From: Thermomonas fusca DSM 15424
Lineage (GTDB): Bacteria; Pseudomonadota; Gammaproteobacteria; Xanthomonadales; Xanthomonadaceae
DNA length: 64,000 nucleotides
Direction of reading: 5' to 3'
Assembly (NCBI RefSeq): GCF_000423885.1
Contig: NZ_AUIV01000002.1
Coordinates: forward strand, 124,001-188,000
Every line of letters starts with the position of its first letter. Position 1 is the first letter of the stretch. Of the stretch, positions 23,735 to 32,194 are shown in pieces. The position numbers and the translations under genes were made by a program. The notes under the pieces were generated by a model. The model was given only the letters and a program-made list of their open reading frames with translations. It was not told the origin of the DNA and did not search any database.

Positions 23735-24673
23735 ATGCCATCCGCCATCGAAACCCGCGGCCTGAGCCGCCGCTTTGGCGACCGCCCCGCGGTCGACCGC
23801 GTCAGCATGCATGTGCCGGAACGCAGCATCTACGGCTTCCTCGGCCGCAACGGCGCCGGCAAGACCACCACCATCCGGCTGCTGCTGGGCCTGCTGCGTG
23901 CAGACGCCGGCAGCGCGCATATCGCCGGGATCGATGTGGCCCGCGACCGCATCACGGCCGCGCGCAGGGTCGGCGCGCTGCTGGAGGCGCAGGGCTTCTA
24001 CACGCACCTCAGCGGCCGCGAGAACCTCGACCTCAGCCGCCGCCTGCTCGGCCTGCCCGCCACCGAGCCCGACCGCGTGCTGGAGATCATGGAAATGACC
24101 GCGCACGCCGGCCGCCGCGTCGCCGACTATTCGCTGGGAATGCGCCAGCGTCTCGGCCTGGCGCGGGCGATGCTGGGCGCACCGCCGGTGCTGGTGCTGG
24201 ACGAACCCACCAACGGCCTCGATCCGGAAGGCATCACCGACATGCGCCGCTTCCTGCGCGCATTGCCCGAGCGCGCCAACGCCACCGTGCTGCTGTCCAG
24301 CCACCTGCTCGGCGAGATCGAACAGACTGCGACCCACGTCGGCATCCTCAGCCACGGCCGGCTGGTATTGGAAGGCGCGCTGGCCGAATTGAAGGCGGGG
24401 CTGGCCAGCGAAGTGCTGATCGAAACCGACACCCCCGAGCGCGCCGCCAGTATCGCCCGCGCCCACGGCTTCGATGTCGTCCGCGAACACGACGCGCTGA
24501 TCGCCCGGTTCCGCCCCGAGGATGACAGCCGCCATGCCACCGCCGCGCTGAACCGGGTGCTGTGCATCGCCGGCGGCGTGCGCGTCCATGCGCTGGCCCC
24601 GCGCCAGCGTTCGCTGGAAACCCTGTACCGGCAGGCCGCGAACACCGCCGCGCCGGCCACCCTGTCCGCATGA
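23735..24673 (+). CDS. ABC transporter ATP-binding protein (ABC-2 type)
   Basis: 312 aa from the ATG at 23735; an in-frame ATG at 23702 would add 11 residues not typical of the family. Walker A GRNGAGKT (37-44), signature SLGMRQRLG, Walker B VLVLDEPTNG with GLDPEG, and the switch His in SSHLLGEI. The last 90 residues are the CcmA/BcrA-like extension. Its stop overlaps the permease start (ATGA). The system resembles bacitracin or lantibiotic self-protection exporters; the substrate is not known. Confidence 0.93.
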   Translation: MPSAIETRGLSRRFGDRPAVDRVSMHVPERSIYGFLGRNGAGKTTTIRLLLGLLRADAGSAHIAGIDVARDRITAARRVGALLEAQGFYTHLSGRENLDLSRRLLGLPATEPDRVLEIMEMTAHAGRRVADYSLGMRQRLGLARAMLGAPPVLVLDEPTNGLDPEGITDMRRFLRALPERANATVLLSSHLLGEIEQTATHVGILSHGRLVLEGALAELKAGLASEVLIETDTPERAASIARAHGFDVVREHDALIARFRPEDDSRHATAALNRVLCIAGGVRVHALAPRQRSLETLYRQAANTAAPATLSA

Positions 24674-25443
24674 CCACGGTGACGACGATGACCGCGCTTT
24701 CCCGCACGCCGCGTTTCACCACCGCAATCGCGGTGGAAGCCCACAAGCTGCGCCGTTCGCTGGCACTGCTGCTGGCAACGGTTGCGCCGCTGCTGATCGC
24801 GGTGTTCGTGTTCTTCAACCTGCTGCGCGGGGAGAAACCCGCGCCGTGGACGATGTCGCTGCAATCCTCGGCGGCGATCTGGGCATTCTTCATGCTGCCG
24901 ATGAGCATCACCGCGCTGACCGCGCTGGTGGCGCAGGCCGAGCACGGCCCGCGCGCGTGGGATCACCTGCGCGCACTGCCGGTTCCGCGCTGGCACCTGT
25001 ACGCGGCGAAGGCCATCTGCATGCTGGCGCTGGTCGCGGCGATGAGCCTGTTGCTGGCGGCGTTGACCTCGCTCGCGGTGGTCGGCGCCGGCATTGCCAA
25101 GCCCGCCATCGCCGCCACCGGCGTCCTCGACATCGCCGGTTACCTGCGCCTGCTGGGCCGTACTTTCCTCGCGTCCTGGCTGCTGGTCGCGGTGCAGCTG
25201 TGGATCGCGCTGCGCTGGGCCAGCTTCGTGCCGGCGCTGGCGACCGGGATCGCCGGCACCTTCTTCGCGGTGGTCGCCACCTCGGCCAAGGTGGGCGTGG
25301 CGATGCCCTGGCAGATCCCGGTCAACCAGCTGGCCAGCGACCCGGCCCGCGCCGACCTGGCGCTGGCGCTGGGCTTGGCCGGCGGGATGGTCTGCTTCGC
25401 GTTGATGCTGTGGCGGATGGGCCAGCGCGAAATGCCGGCCTGA
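24670..25443 (+). CDS. ABC-2 type permease (lantibiotic-protection-like)
   Basis: 257 aa with six predicted membrane helices: near 38-58, 78-98, 118-142, 160-180, 190-210 and 228-248. The start overlaps the ATPase stop, as usual for these two-gene systems. Sequence such as WTMSLQSSAAIWAFFMLPM followed by QAEHGPRAWDHLRALPVPR is like the permeases that pair with BcrA-type ATPases (LanFE/mutacin immunity group). It should form the membrane half of an exporter regulated by the divergent XRE/DUF2975 pair. Confidence 0.88.
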   Translation: MTTVTTMTALSRTPRFTTAIAVEAHKLRRSLALLLATVAPLLIAVFVFFNLLRGEKPAPWTMSLQSSAAIWAFFMLPMSITALTALVAQAEHGPRAWDHLRALPVPRWHLYAAKAICMLALVAAMSLLLAALTSLAVVGAGIAKPAIAATGVLDIAGYLRLLGRTFLASWLLVAVQLWIALRWASFVPALATGIAGTFFAVVATSAKVGVAMPWQIPVNQLASDPARADLALALGLAGGMVCFALMLWRMGQREMPA

Positions 25444-25467
25444 ACCGGCAGTCGGCCGCGCTGCCGC

Positions 25468-26391
25468 TCAGCGCGGCGTCAGCGCGAAATCCAGCGCCGC
25501 GCGCACCGCCGCCGCCTGCGCGTCGTTGCACTGCTGCGGGTTGGCACGCGGGCTGTCGGGATAGACCTCGGTGGTGGTGACGAAGCGCGCATCGGTGATG
25601 CCGGCGCACAGGCCAAGCGCGCGGCAGTCGTACTCGATCACGCCCGGCGCGACCACCGGTGAGCCGATGATGGTGCCATCCGGATCGGCCGGCGCGATGT
25701 GGGTGACCTTCGCCACCTCGGCGTTGATCGCCTGCTGGAAGGCCGGCTCCGGGCGCGCGCTGTCGGCGCACAGGTAGAAGCCGTCGGGGATCGTGCCGGG
25801 CTCGAACGGCTTGCCGTCGCGCGCGGCCAGCGCCGGGCGGAATTCGGTTTCGTCGCTGTCGGTGGTTTCGTGCAGATCGATGTGCACGAGTACGTGATCG
25901 CCCAGCGAATGCAGCAACGCCCACAGCGCCGCCGATTCGGGAGCTTGGCTATCCGCTCGGAAGTTGCGGTTGGGGTCCAGCGCTTGGGCGTTCCAGCGGT
26001 GGATGCGCTCGTACGCCCACGGGCTGACGCAGGGCGCGACCAGCACGTTGACGCGGCCTGCATAGCCGGCCGCGTGGCGCTCCGCGAACTGCAGCGCGCC
26101 GTGCACGCCGCTGGTCTCGTAACCGTGCACGCCGCCGGTCACCACCGCCACCGGCAGCGCCGCATCCCAGCCGCGACTGCGCAGCGCGAACAGCGGATAG
26201 CGGCCGTCGGCGCCGCAGTCCACTTCACCGTATTGCGCCACGTCGAAGTGCTCGCGCAGCGCATCGATGCGGGTCAGCACCTCGTCCGCGTAGCTGCGCT
26301 TCCTGGTCTGCAGCGCACGCCACTGGGCTATTTCGGTGTCGCCCCAAGGCTGGCCGGGTGTACCGATGGCCGGGAAAGTCTGTGCGTGCAT
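25468..26391 (-). CDS. M14-type zinc carboxypeptidase-like protein
   Basis: 307 aa without signal peptide. Zinc motif HxxE at His89-Glu92 (GGVHGYETSG), a basic substrate site in LDPNRNFR, the third zinc ligand His in VHIDLHETTDSDE, and a likely catalytic Glu in TTTEVYPD. This fits the M14 peptidase / succinylglutamate desuccinylase-like fold, in the subgroup annotated M14 family metallocarboxypeptidase. It is probably cytoplasmic and may trim peptides or acylated amino acids. It converges with the ABC permease gene. Confidence 0.85.
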   Translation of the reverse strand: MHAQTFPAIGTPGQPWGDTEIAQWRALQTRKRSYADEVLTRIDALREHFDVAQYGEVDCGADGRYPLFALRSRGWDAALPVAVVTGGVHGYETSGVHGALQFAERHAAGYAGRVNVLVAPCVSPWAYERIHRWNAQALDPNRNFRADSQAPESAALWALLHSLGDHVLVHIDLHETTDSDETEFRPALAARDGKPFEPGTIPDGFYLCADSARPEPAFQQAINAEVAKVTHIAPADPDGTIIGSPVVAPGVIEYDCRALGLCAGITDARFVTTTEVYPDSPRANPQQCNDAQAAAVRAALDFALTPR

Positions 26392-26485
26392 GCGCGGCTC
26401 CTGCGATGGGGGCCGTCAGTCTAGCCGCATGCGCGGGCCGGGCTGGTGCCACCTGCGCTGCACCCGCCATGCTTCAGATGTGCGG

Positions 26486-26719
26486 TCAGCCGCTGCAATC
26501 GCCGCAACACAGCGAGGCCAGCTGCTCGACCTCGGCCGGCGGGTAGCCCGCCTGCGCCAGCACCGCCGCCAGCTCGTCGCCGCTCATCCATACCGTGGCG
26601 CGCAGCGCGCCATCGGCGGGGTCGCGATCGATGATGGCGGCCGGGTCGACCTCATGCAGCGCATCGTCGATCACCGCCATGTCCGGCGCATCCGCCGCCA
26701 GCCTGATCCTGAATTCCAT
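26486..26719 (-). CDS. Small conserved-type protein with CCGDC C-terminus (77 aa)
   Basis: The ATG at 26719 has a GGAGG box 6 bases upstream and opens MEFRIRLAAD. The predicted secondary structure is beta-alpha-beta-beta-alpha, similar in outline to small ferredoxin-like metal chaperones (strand MEFRIRL, helix MAVIDDALHEV, strands around GALRATVWMS, helix ELAAVLAQAG). It ends with the cysteine cluster CCGDCSG, a candidate metal or redox site. I do not recognise the family. Confidence 0.65.
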   Translation of the reverse strand: MEFRIRLAADAPDMAVIDDALHEVDPAAIIDRDPADGALRATVWMSGDELAAVLAQAGYPPAEVEQLASLCCGDCSG

Positions 26720-26814
26720 GGGCACCTCCAACGCGCGCCATCCGCAGCGCCTTGATGCCATCCTGCGCCGCGCCGGCTTGACCCGCCCTGACGGGGATCA
26801 AGCCGTCGGGGCGA

Positions 26815-27354
26815 TCACAGCATCCGCTTCAGGGTGTCGTCGCGGCGAAAGGCGTGGTGCCAGATCGCCGCCAGCACGTGCAGGCCGATCACCCAGTAGA
26901 ACGCCTCGCCGATCGTGCCGTGCAGGTCTTCCAGCGTATGCGCCAACTGTTCGTTCTCCGGCAGCAGCGCCGGTAGCGCCAGCCCGGTGAACGGAATCAT
27001 CACCGCCTTGCCGTCACTCCAGGCGGTGGCCAAGCCCAGCAGCGGCATGACGATGAAGAACGCATACAGCGCCAGGTGGATCAGCTTCGATGCCAGAGCC
27101 CTGAAGCGATCCAGCGGCGGTGTCACCGCCGGCGCCGGGTTGCGGACGCGACCGACCAGCCGCCACCACACCAGCAGGAACACCGCGATGCCGACCCAGA
27201 AATGCCCCTGCACCATCGCCGCCCGCCCATCGCTGCCGCGCGGAAACAGGCCGCGCTGCTCGATCAGCAGGTAGGCAGCCAGAATCAGCAGCGCCATCAG
27301 CCAGTGCAGGCGGCGCAGGACGGGGGCGTAACGGGGACGGGCGATGGCGTTCAA
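26815..27354 (-). CDS. Cytochrome b561 family membrane protein
   Basis: 179 aa from a TTG start with an AGGAG box 8 bases upstream. Four membrane helices with the haem-binding histidines of bacterial CybB-type cytochromes: LRRLHWLMALL, MVQGHFWVGIAVFL, HTLEDLHGTIGEAFYWVIGLHVLAAIWHH (read in parts). It carries two b haems and passes electrons between quinol and periplasmic acceptors; some members quench superoxide. Full length for the family. Confidence 0.92.
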   Translation of the reverse strand: MNAIARPRYAPVLRRLHWLMALLILAAYLLIEQRGLFPRGSDGRAAMVQGHFWVGIAVFLLVWWRLVGRVRNPAPAVTPPLDRFRALASKLIHLALYAFFIVMPLLGLATAWSDGKAVMIPFTGLALPALLPENEQLAHTLEDLHGTIGEAFYWVIGLHVLAAIWHHAFRRDDTLKRML

Positions 27355-27417
27355 GGCGCGGCTCCTGCTGTGATGACCGGACTATGCGCCGGGCGGGCAT
27401 GGAAATCTTGACTTCGA

Positions 27418-28326
27418 TCAATTCGACTCATCGTCGGGCGTGGCGACGGCTGGCTCCAGCATCGCGGCCAGGTCCTCGTCCTTTTCGCACCAGAGGCCAT
27501 TCATCCACTGCTGGAAGCGGACCCGGAATTCGCGGTCGTTCTGGTAGTCGCCGCCGGCGAGTTCGACCGGGATCGGCCGCTGGCGGACCTGCACCCGCAC
27601 TTCGGGGACGCGATCGGCCAGCAGGTCGACCAGCGAGGGGCGCCCCCCCGGATAGGCGATGGTCACGTCCAGGATCGCGTGCAGGCCCTCGCCCATCGCG
27701 TCCAGCACGAACGCCACCCCGCCGGACTTCGGCTTGAGCAGGTGGCGGTACGGCGACCCCTGCTTGGCATGCTTGTCGGGGGTGAAGCGGGTGCCCTCGA
27801 CGAAATTCATGATCGCCACCGGGATCGCACGGAACTTCTCGCAGGCCCGGCGGGTGGCCGCGATGTCGCGCCCGGCCAGCGCCGGGCTCTTCGCCACCTG
27901 CCGCGGCGTGTAGCGGCCCATGAACGGAAAATCCAGCGCCCACCACGCCAGCCCCAGCAGCGGCACCCAGAACAGCTGCCGCTTGAGGAAGAAGCGCAGC
28001 AGCGGGATGCGCCGGTTGAACACCTTCTGCAGCACCAGGATGTCCACCCAGCTCTGGTGATTGGCCAATACCAGATAGTGGCCGTCGATCTGCAGGTCGG
28101 CATCGCCATGCAGGGTCAGCCGGGTGCGGGGGAAGGTATTCCACAGCCAGTTGTTGAAGCCGATCCAGCTTGCTGCAAGGCCGGTCAGCAGCAGGTTGCA
28201 GGCGGCGCGCAGGCGCGGCAACGGCAGCACCATCTTCAGCAGCGCGATGAGCAGCAGCGGGACCACGTGCAGCACGGTGCTGGTGGCGATCAGCAGGAGC
28301 AGCAGCGCAAGGCGTAAGGTCAGCAT
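27418..28326 (-). CDS. Lysophospholipid acyltransferase (PlsC superfamily, YihG-like)
   Basis: 302 aa. Two hydrophobic segments in the first 55 residues anchor it in the inner membrane. The acyltransferase block I HX4D is His90...Asp95 (NHQSWVD) and block III is FVEGTRF. Overall pattern, including the region around FFLKRQLFWVPLLGLAWWALD and YPGG, matches YihG/YbdN-type acyltransferases that move fatty acyl groups onto lysophosphatidic acid or related lipids. Divergent from the methyltransferase gene 78 bases away. Confidence 0.9.
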   Translation of the reverse strand: MLTLRLALLLLLIATSTVLHVVPLLLIALLKMVLPLPRLRAACNLLLTGLAASWIGFNNWLWNTFPRTRLTLHGDADLQIDGHYLVLANHQSWVDILVLQKVFNRRIPLLRFFLKRQLFWVPLLGLAWWALDFPFMGRYTPRQVAKSPALAGRDIAATRRACEKFRAIPVAIMNFVEGTRFTPDKHAKQGSPYRHLLKPKSGGVAFVLDAMGEGLHAILDVTIAYPGGRPSLVDLLADRVPEVRVQVRQRPIPVELAGGDYQNDREFRVRFQQWMNGLWCEKDEDLAAMLEPAVATPDDESN

Positions 28327-28404
28327 CGGCGGGCAAGGCGATGGAACAGGCGGCCATTGTCGCGGAAAACCCGGCGCGATTCAGGCCATCGGTATCATGT
28401 GCGC

Positions 28405-29256
28405 ATGTCCACGCCGACCGCGCCGCGCTACGCCGGCCCCCTGCTGACGCGCGCCTCGGGCGACGCCCTCAACGCCGCGCATGCCGCCAGCCACGCCAGC
28501 TGGCAAGGCTCGCTGGATCTTGGCCGCAGCAGCGGCGAAGCGCAGCTGGGCGCCGATCACTGGCATTGGCAGGACATCGGCTATCCCTACCCCGGCAAGC
28601 TCAAGGATCGCACCCTGTACTGGTGGGACGGGGAGGCGTTCGTGCCGGTGTCGCGCTATGCCGGCAAGCTGATCAAACTGGTGCCGACGGACTGGAACGT
28701 ACCGACCTTCGAGATCGACGGCATCAAGATGCTGCCTACCTCGAAGGAATCGCCGCTGGACGATGCGCGCCGCAAGGTGGCGCTGGTGCAGCCGCCGGGC
28801 AAGACCGTGCTGGATACCTGCGGCGGGCTGGGCTATTTCGCTGCTTGCTGCCTTGACGCCGGGGTGGCGCGCATCCAGTCGTTCGAGAAGAACGAAGACG
28901 TGCTGTGGCTGCGCACGATCAATCCGTGGTCGCCCGACCCCGCCGCAAGCGGCGGGCGCCTGCAGCTGGCGCATGCCGATGTCGCGCAGGCCATCACCAC
29001 GCTGCCGGATGCAGGCTTCGACGCCGCGCTGCACGACCCGCCGCGCTTCGGCATTGCCGGCGAACTGTATTCGTTGGATTTCTACCGCCAGCTGGCGCGG
29101 GTGCTGCGCCGGGGCGGGCGCCTGTTCCACTACACCGGCAGTCCGAACAAGCTGACCAGTGGGCGCGACGTGCCGCGTGAAGTGGGAAAAAGGCTGGAGA
29201 ACGCCGGCTTCAAGGCCGAGCTGGCGCTCGACGGGGTGCTGGCAGTCAGACGCTGA
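28405..29256 (+). CDS. Class I SAM-dependent methyltransferase
   Basis: 283 aa. The second half shows a Rossmann methyltransferase fold: motif I VLDTCGGLGYFA (about 134-145), acidic motif II in SFEKNED, and motif IV LHDPPRFG, in the position of D/NPP(Y/F). The N-terminal 120 residues form a separate region rich in Trp and Tyr and may bind substrate. The DPPRF pattern often means a base or amide substrate, but this subgroup is also annotated spermine/spermidine synthase-like. Substrate unknown. Confidence 0.8.
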   Translation: MSTPTAPRYAGPLLTRASGDALNAAHAASHASWQGSLDLGRSSGEAQLGADHWHWQDIGYPYPGKLKDRTLYWWDGEAFVPVSRYAGKLIKLVPTDWNVPTFEIDGIKMLPTSKESPLDDARRKVALVQPPGKTVLDTCGGLGYFAACCLDAGVARIQSFEKNEDVLWLRTINPWSPDPAASGGRLQLAHADVAQAITTLPDAGFDAALHDPPRFGIAGELYSLDFYRQLARVLRRGGRLFHYTGSPNKLTSGRDVPREVGKRLENAGFKAELALDGVLAVRR

Positions 29257-29259
29257 ATC

Positions 29260-29871
29260 TCAGCGCCGCTCGACCCGGATCACGTTCGGGTCTTCGCCGT
29301 GCTCCAACAGCAGGCGGCGCACCCGATCCTGCCAGACCGAACCGAACGCGGCGCGCTCCTCGCTGCTGGCGTCGTCGGCCAGCGCGCGCACCATCAGCTC
29401 GCGCATCTGCGGCGCCGGGGGGATGCTGGACAGGTCCATCGACAGGTACACGGTGTCGCCGTTGTCGGCGCGACGGAAGCTGGCGATGCAGCTGCGGTCG
29501 CCGCCGCCGTAGCGCAGCAGGTTGTGGCGCGCGTGCTGGCCGGCGAGGCCATGGAAACCGTTGTTGGCCGCCGCGCCGGTGAGCAGGGTGAACACCTGCG
29601 CGATGACGCCGGTTGTGCCCTCCACTTCCGCCGCGCCCATGGTCACCACCACGCCGCCGCGTTCCGGCACGGCGTCCGGATACAGAGCGCGCAGGCCGGC
29701 GCGCGCCATCAGGTAGGCGCCGGCCACGGTGGGACAGGAATGCCCGGCCAGCCGCACCGCGTCCGGATAGACGTATTCGATCAACCCGTCGCCCGCCGCG
29801 CCCAGCAGTTCGGCCAGGGGGTCACGCACCAACAGCCGCGGTGCGTGCGAATAGAAGGCGGGTTGATGCAT
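29260..29871 (-). CDS. FmdE domain protein
   Basis: 203 aa. The motif GHSCPTVAGAYLMARAGL fits the FmdE (formylmethanofuran dehydrogenase subunit E-like) domain, where the Cys and nearby His are a metal site. A second typical stretch is GGVVVTMGAAEVEGTTG and later LRYGGGDRSC. The organism type does not make methanofuran-based methane, so the name reflects the fold only. It lies 19 bases after the DUF2249 gene and downstream of the deo operon on the same strand. A role in molybdenum or metal handling is possible but unproven. Confidence 0.8.
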   Translation of the reverse strand: MHQPAFYSHAPRLLVRDPLAELLGAAGDGLIEYVYPDAVRLAGHSCPTVAGAYLMARAGLRALYPDAVPERGGVVVTMGAAEVEGTTGVIAQVFTLLTGAAANNGFHGLAGQHARHNLLRYGGGDRSCIASFRRADNGDTVYLSMDLSSIPPAPQMRELMVRALADDASSEERAAFGSVWQDRVRRLLLEHGEDPNVIRVERR

Positions 29872-29890
29872 GGGCGGGCTCTCCTGATGA

Positions 29891-30157
29891 TTACTCTTCC
29901 GGCAGGCCGGTGATCCCGAAATCGATCACCACGCCCGCCTGGTCGCGCTGGCGGTATTCCACGGTGACATGTTCGCCGAAACGCTGGCCGATCTGGCCCA
30001 GCAGCGGGATCGGGTCATGGTCGTTGATGAAGCGCATGGTTTCGCCGTTGCGCAGCGCACCCAGCGCGCCGAAGATCGCCGAATGGCGGAAGCGGCGGGC
30101 AATGCCGCGCGCATCGAAGACGTGGACGCTGGGCTCCGGATCAAGCTGGATCGACAT
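29891..30157 (-). CDS. DUF2249 protein
   Basis: 88 aa, the size of one DUF2249 domain. Landmarks are LDPEPSVHVFDARGIARRFRH at the start (read in parts), GETMRFINDHDPIPLLGQI, with the NDHDPxPLL motif of the family, and a final Tyr/Asp strand. DUF2249 domains are TusA-like folds often found with hemerythrins and denitrification or NO-stress genes. It is coupled to the FmdE gene 19 bases downstream and 111 bases after deoD. Confidence 0.85.
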   Translation of the reverse strand: MSIQLDPEPSVHVFDARGIARRFRHSAIFGALGALRNGETMRFINDHDPIPLLGQIGQRFGEHVTVEYRQRDQAGVVIDFGITGLPEE

Positions 30158-30268
30158 GGGAATGACTCCTGTTTGCAGTGAACAGGGCCATGCTACGCCG
30201 CGGCCCGTCCCTCGCCTTGACGTAGGTCATGGGGACGGCGAGACCCGCGGGTGGCGCTGGCGGTCGAA

Positions 30269-30982
30269 TCAGCCCTGGGCCGGCAACGCCGCGGCCAGCG
30301 CCAGCCGACCCAGCGCCAGCAGGCCCTGTTCGCGCTGCGCCGGCGGCATGCTGGCGCCGCTGTCCAGGTGGTCGCTGACCGCCAGCACCGCGAGCGCGGC
30401 AAAGCCTTCGCGCATCGCCAATCCGTACAGCCCGGCGGTTTCCATTTCGATGCCGTGGATGCGATGGCGACGCAGGTGAGCCAGCAGCTGCGGGTCGCCG
30501 TCATAGAAGCAGTCGGTGCTGAATACCGATGCCACCCGCGCCGGCACGCCCTGTTCGACGGCAGCATCCACTGCGGCGCGCAGCAGCGCGAAATCCGCGC
30601 AGGTCGACAGGTCGTGGCCACCGAACTGCATGCGGTTGAAGCGCGAATCGGTGCTGCCGGATTGCGCCAGCAGCACGTCGCCGATCTCGACATCGCCCAC
30701 CCCGCCGCAGGTGCCCACGCGGATGATCCGGCGTACGCCGTAAGTCCGCGCCAGTTCGGTCACGTAGATCGCGGTGGACGGAATGCCCATGCCGCCGCCC
30801 ATCACCGTCACCGGCTGCCCGCGCCAGTGGCCGGTGTAGCCCAGCATGTTGCGGCGCGCGTTCACCTGCCCCGGTGCTTCCAGCAGCTCGTGGGCGAGGA
30901 AGCGCGCGCGCAGCGGATCGCCCGGCAGCAGGACGGTGTCGGCAATCGCGCCAACGGCCGCTTCGATATGCGGTGTGCTCAT
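30269..30982 (-). CDS. deoD: Purine nucleoside phosphorylase
   Basis: 237 aa, the length of hexameric DeoD. Family blocks: TVLLPGDPLRARF, GQPVTVMGGGMGIPS, VGTCGGVGDVEIGDV, the nucleoside-binding EMETAGLYGLA and catalytic Asp in VSDHLDSG. It splits purine (deoxy)ribonucleosides with phosphate. It starts 3 bases after the deoB stop, the last of the tight deoC-deoB-deoD set, so the operon degrades deoxynucleosides to bases and glycolytic intermediates. Confidence 0.95.
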   Translation of the reverse strand: MSTPHIEAAVGAIADTVLLPGDPLRARFLAHELLEAPGQVNARRNMLGYTGHWRGQPVTVMGGGMGIPSTAIYVTELARTYGVRRIIRVGTCGGVGDVEIGDVLLAQSGSTDSRFNRMQFGGHDLSTCADFALLRAAVDAAVEQGVPARVASVFSTDCFYDGDPQLLAHLRRHRIHGIEMETAGLYGLAMREGFAALAVLAVSDHLDSGASMPPAQREQGLLALGRLALAAALPAQG

Positions 30983-30985
30983 GGG

Positions 30986-32191
30986 TCAGCTCGTCAGGAA
31001 GCAGTGGCCTTCCGCCAGCGGCGGCAGGCCAAGATGGGTGGCGAGGCCCTGCCCGAGGTCGGCAAAGCTGTCGCGCCGGCCCAGCGCGCGCGGCGCAAAT
31101 CCGGGGCCGAAGGCCAGCAGCGGCACGCGTTCGCGGGTGTGGTCGCTGCCCCGCCAGCTGGGGTCGCAGCCATGGTCGGCGCTGAGTACCAGCAGGTCGC
31201 CGGGGCGCAGCGCGGCCAGCAGCTGCGGCAGGCTGGCATCGAAATGTTCCAGCGCCGCGGCATAACCCAGCGCATCGCGGCGGTGGCCGTAGACGCTGTC
31301 GAAATCGACGAAATTGGTGGCAACCAGGTCGCCTTCGCCGGCCTGTTCCATTGCCGCAAGCGTGGCATCGAACAGCGCGTCGTGGCCGCTCGCCAGCAGT
31401 GTCCGGCTCACCCCCTGCGCGGCGAAGATGTCGCTGATCTTGCCGACCGCGTGCACCCGCCCTCCGTGCGCGCAAACCGCTTCCAGCAGGGTCGGCCGCG
31501 GCGGCGGCAGCGCGTAGTCGTGGCGATTGCCGGTGCGCCTGAAGTCGTCGGAACCTTCGCCGACGAATGGCCGCGCGATCACCCGACCGATGTTGTACGG
31601 CGCCAGCAGCACGCGCGCGATCCGGCACACCTCGTACAGGCGCTCCAATCCGAAAGCCTCCTCGTGCGCGGCGATCTGCAGCACCGAATCGGCCGAGGTG
31701 TAGACGATCGGTTTGCCGCTGGCGATGTGCTCAAGCCCAAGCCGGGCGATGATCTCGGTGCCGGACGCGTGGCAGTTGCCCAGCACCCCGGGCAGCCCGG
31801 CCTGCTCGACCAGCGCCGCCAGCAGCGCATCCGGGAAGCTGTTCTCCACCGCCGCGAACAGCCCGAACGCCTCGTGCAGCGTCACCCCGGCGCTCTCCCA
31901 GTGGCCGGAGGGCGTGTCCTTGCCGCAGGCACGCTCCTCCATGCAACCCCACAGCGCCTGCGCAGCGGGCATTTCTTCGAAGCCGGCGGCTGCGCGACCA
32001 GTGGCCAACGCATGCGCCTGCGGCAGGCCAAGCCGGGTCAGGTTCGGGATGCGCAGCGGGCCGCGCGCGTGCTGCGCGCAGGCGTCGGCGATATGGCCGA
32101 AGGTGTCGGCGCCGGCGTCGCCATAGTCGGCCGCATCCGCGGCGCCGCCAATCCCCAGCGAATCCAGCACCAGCCAGATGGCGCGCGCCAC
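30986..32191 (-). CDS. deoB: Phosphopentomutase
   Basis: 401 aa from a GTG start 3 bases after the deoC stop. Alkaline-phosphatase-like fold with metal ligand Asp10 in LVLDSLGIGG, AGADTFGHIA, PSGHWE with the active-site loop (KDTPSGHWESAG), and the second metal site SADHGCDPSW and GSDHTRERVPLL. It converts deoxyribose 1-phosphate to deoxyribose 5-phosphate, linking DeoD to DeoC. Length normal for the family. Confidence 0.97.
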   Translation of the reverse strand: MARAIWLVLDSLGIGGAADAADYGDAGADTFGHIADACAQHARGPLRIPNLTRLGLPQAHALATGRAAAGFEEMPAAQALWGCMEERACGKDTPSGHWESAGVTLHEAFGLFAAVENSFPDALLAALVEQAGLPGVLGNCHASGTEIIARLGLEHIASGKPIVYTSADSVLQIAAHEEAFGLERLYEVCRIARVLLAPYNIGRVIARPFVGEGSDDFRRTGNRHDYALPPPRPTLLEAVCAHGGRVHAVGKISDIFAAQGVSRTLLASGHDALFDATLAAMEQAGEGDLVATNFVDFDSVYGHRRDALGYAAALEHFDASLPQLLAALRPGDLLVLSADHGCDPSWRGSDHTRERVPLLAFGPGFAPRALGRRDSFADLGQGLATHLGLPPLAEGHCFLTS

Positions 32192-32194
32192 GGC

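Noticed and set aside
29260..29871. Idea that FmdE indicates methanofuran or C1 metabolism
   Set aside because: No other C1-pathway gene is in the window and FmdE domains occur widely outside methanogens.
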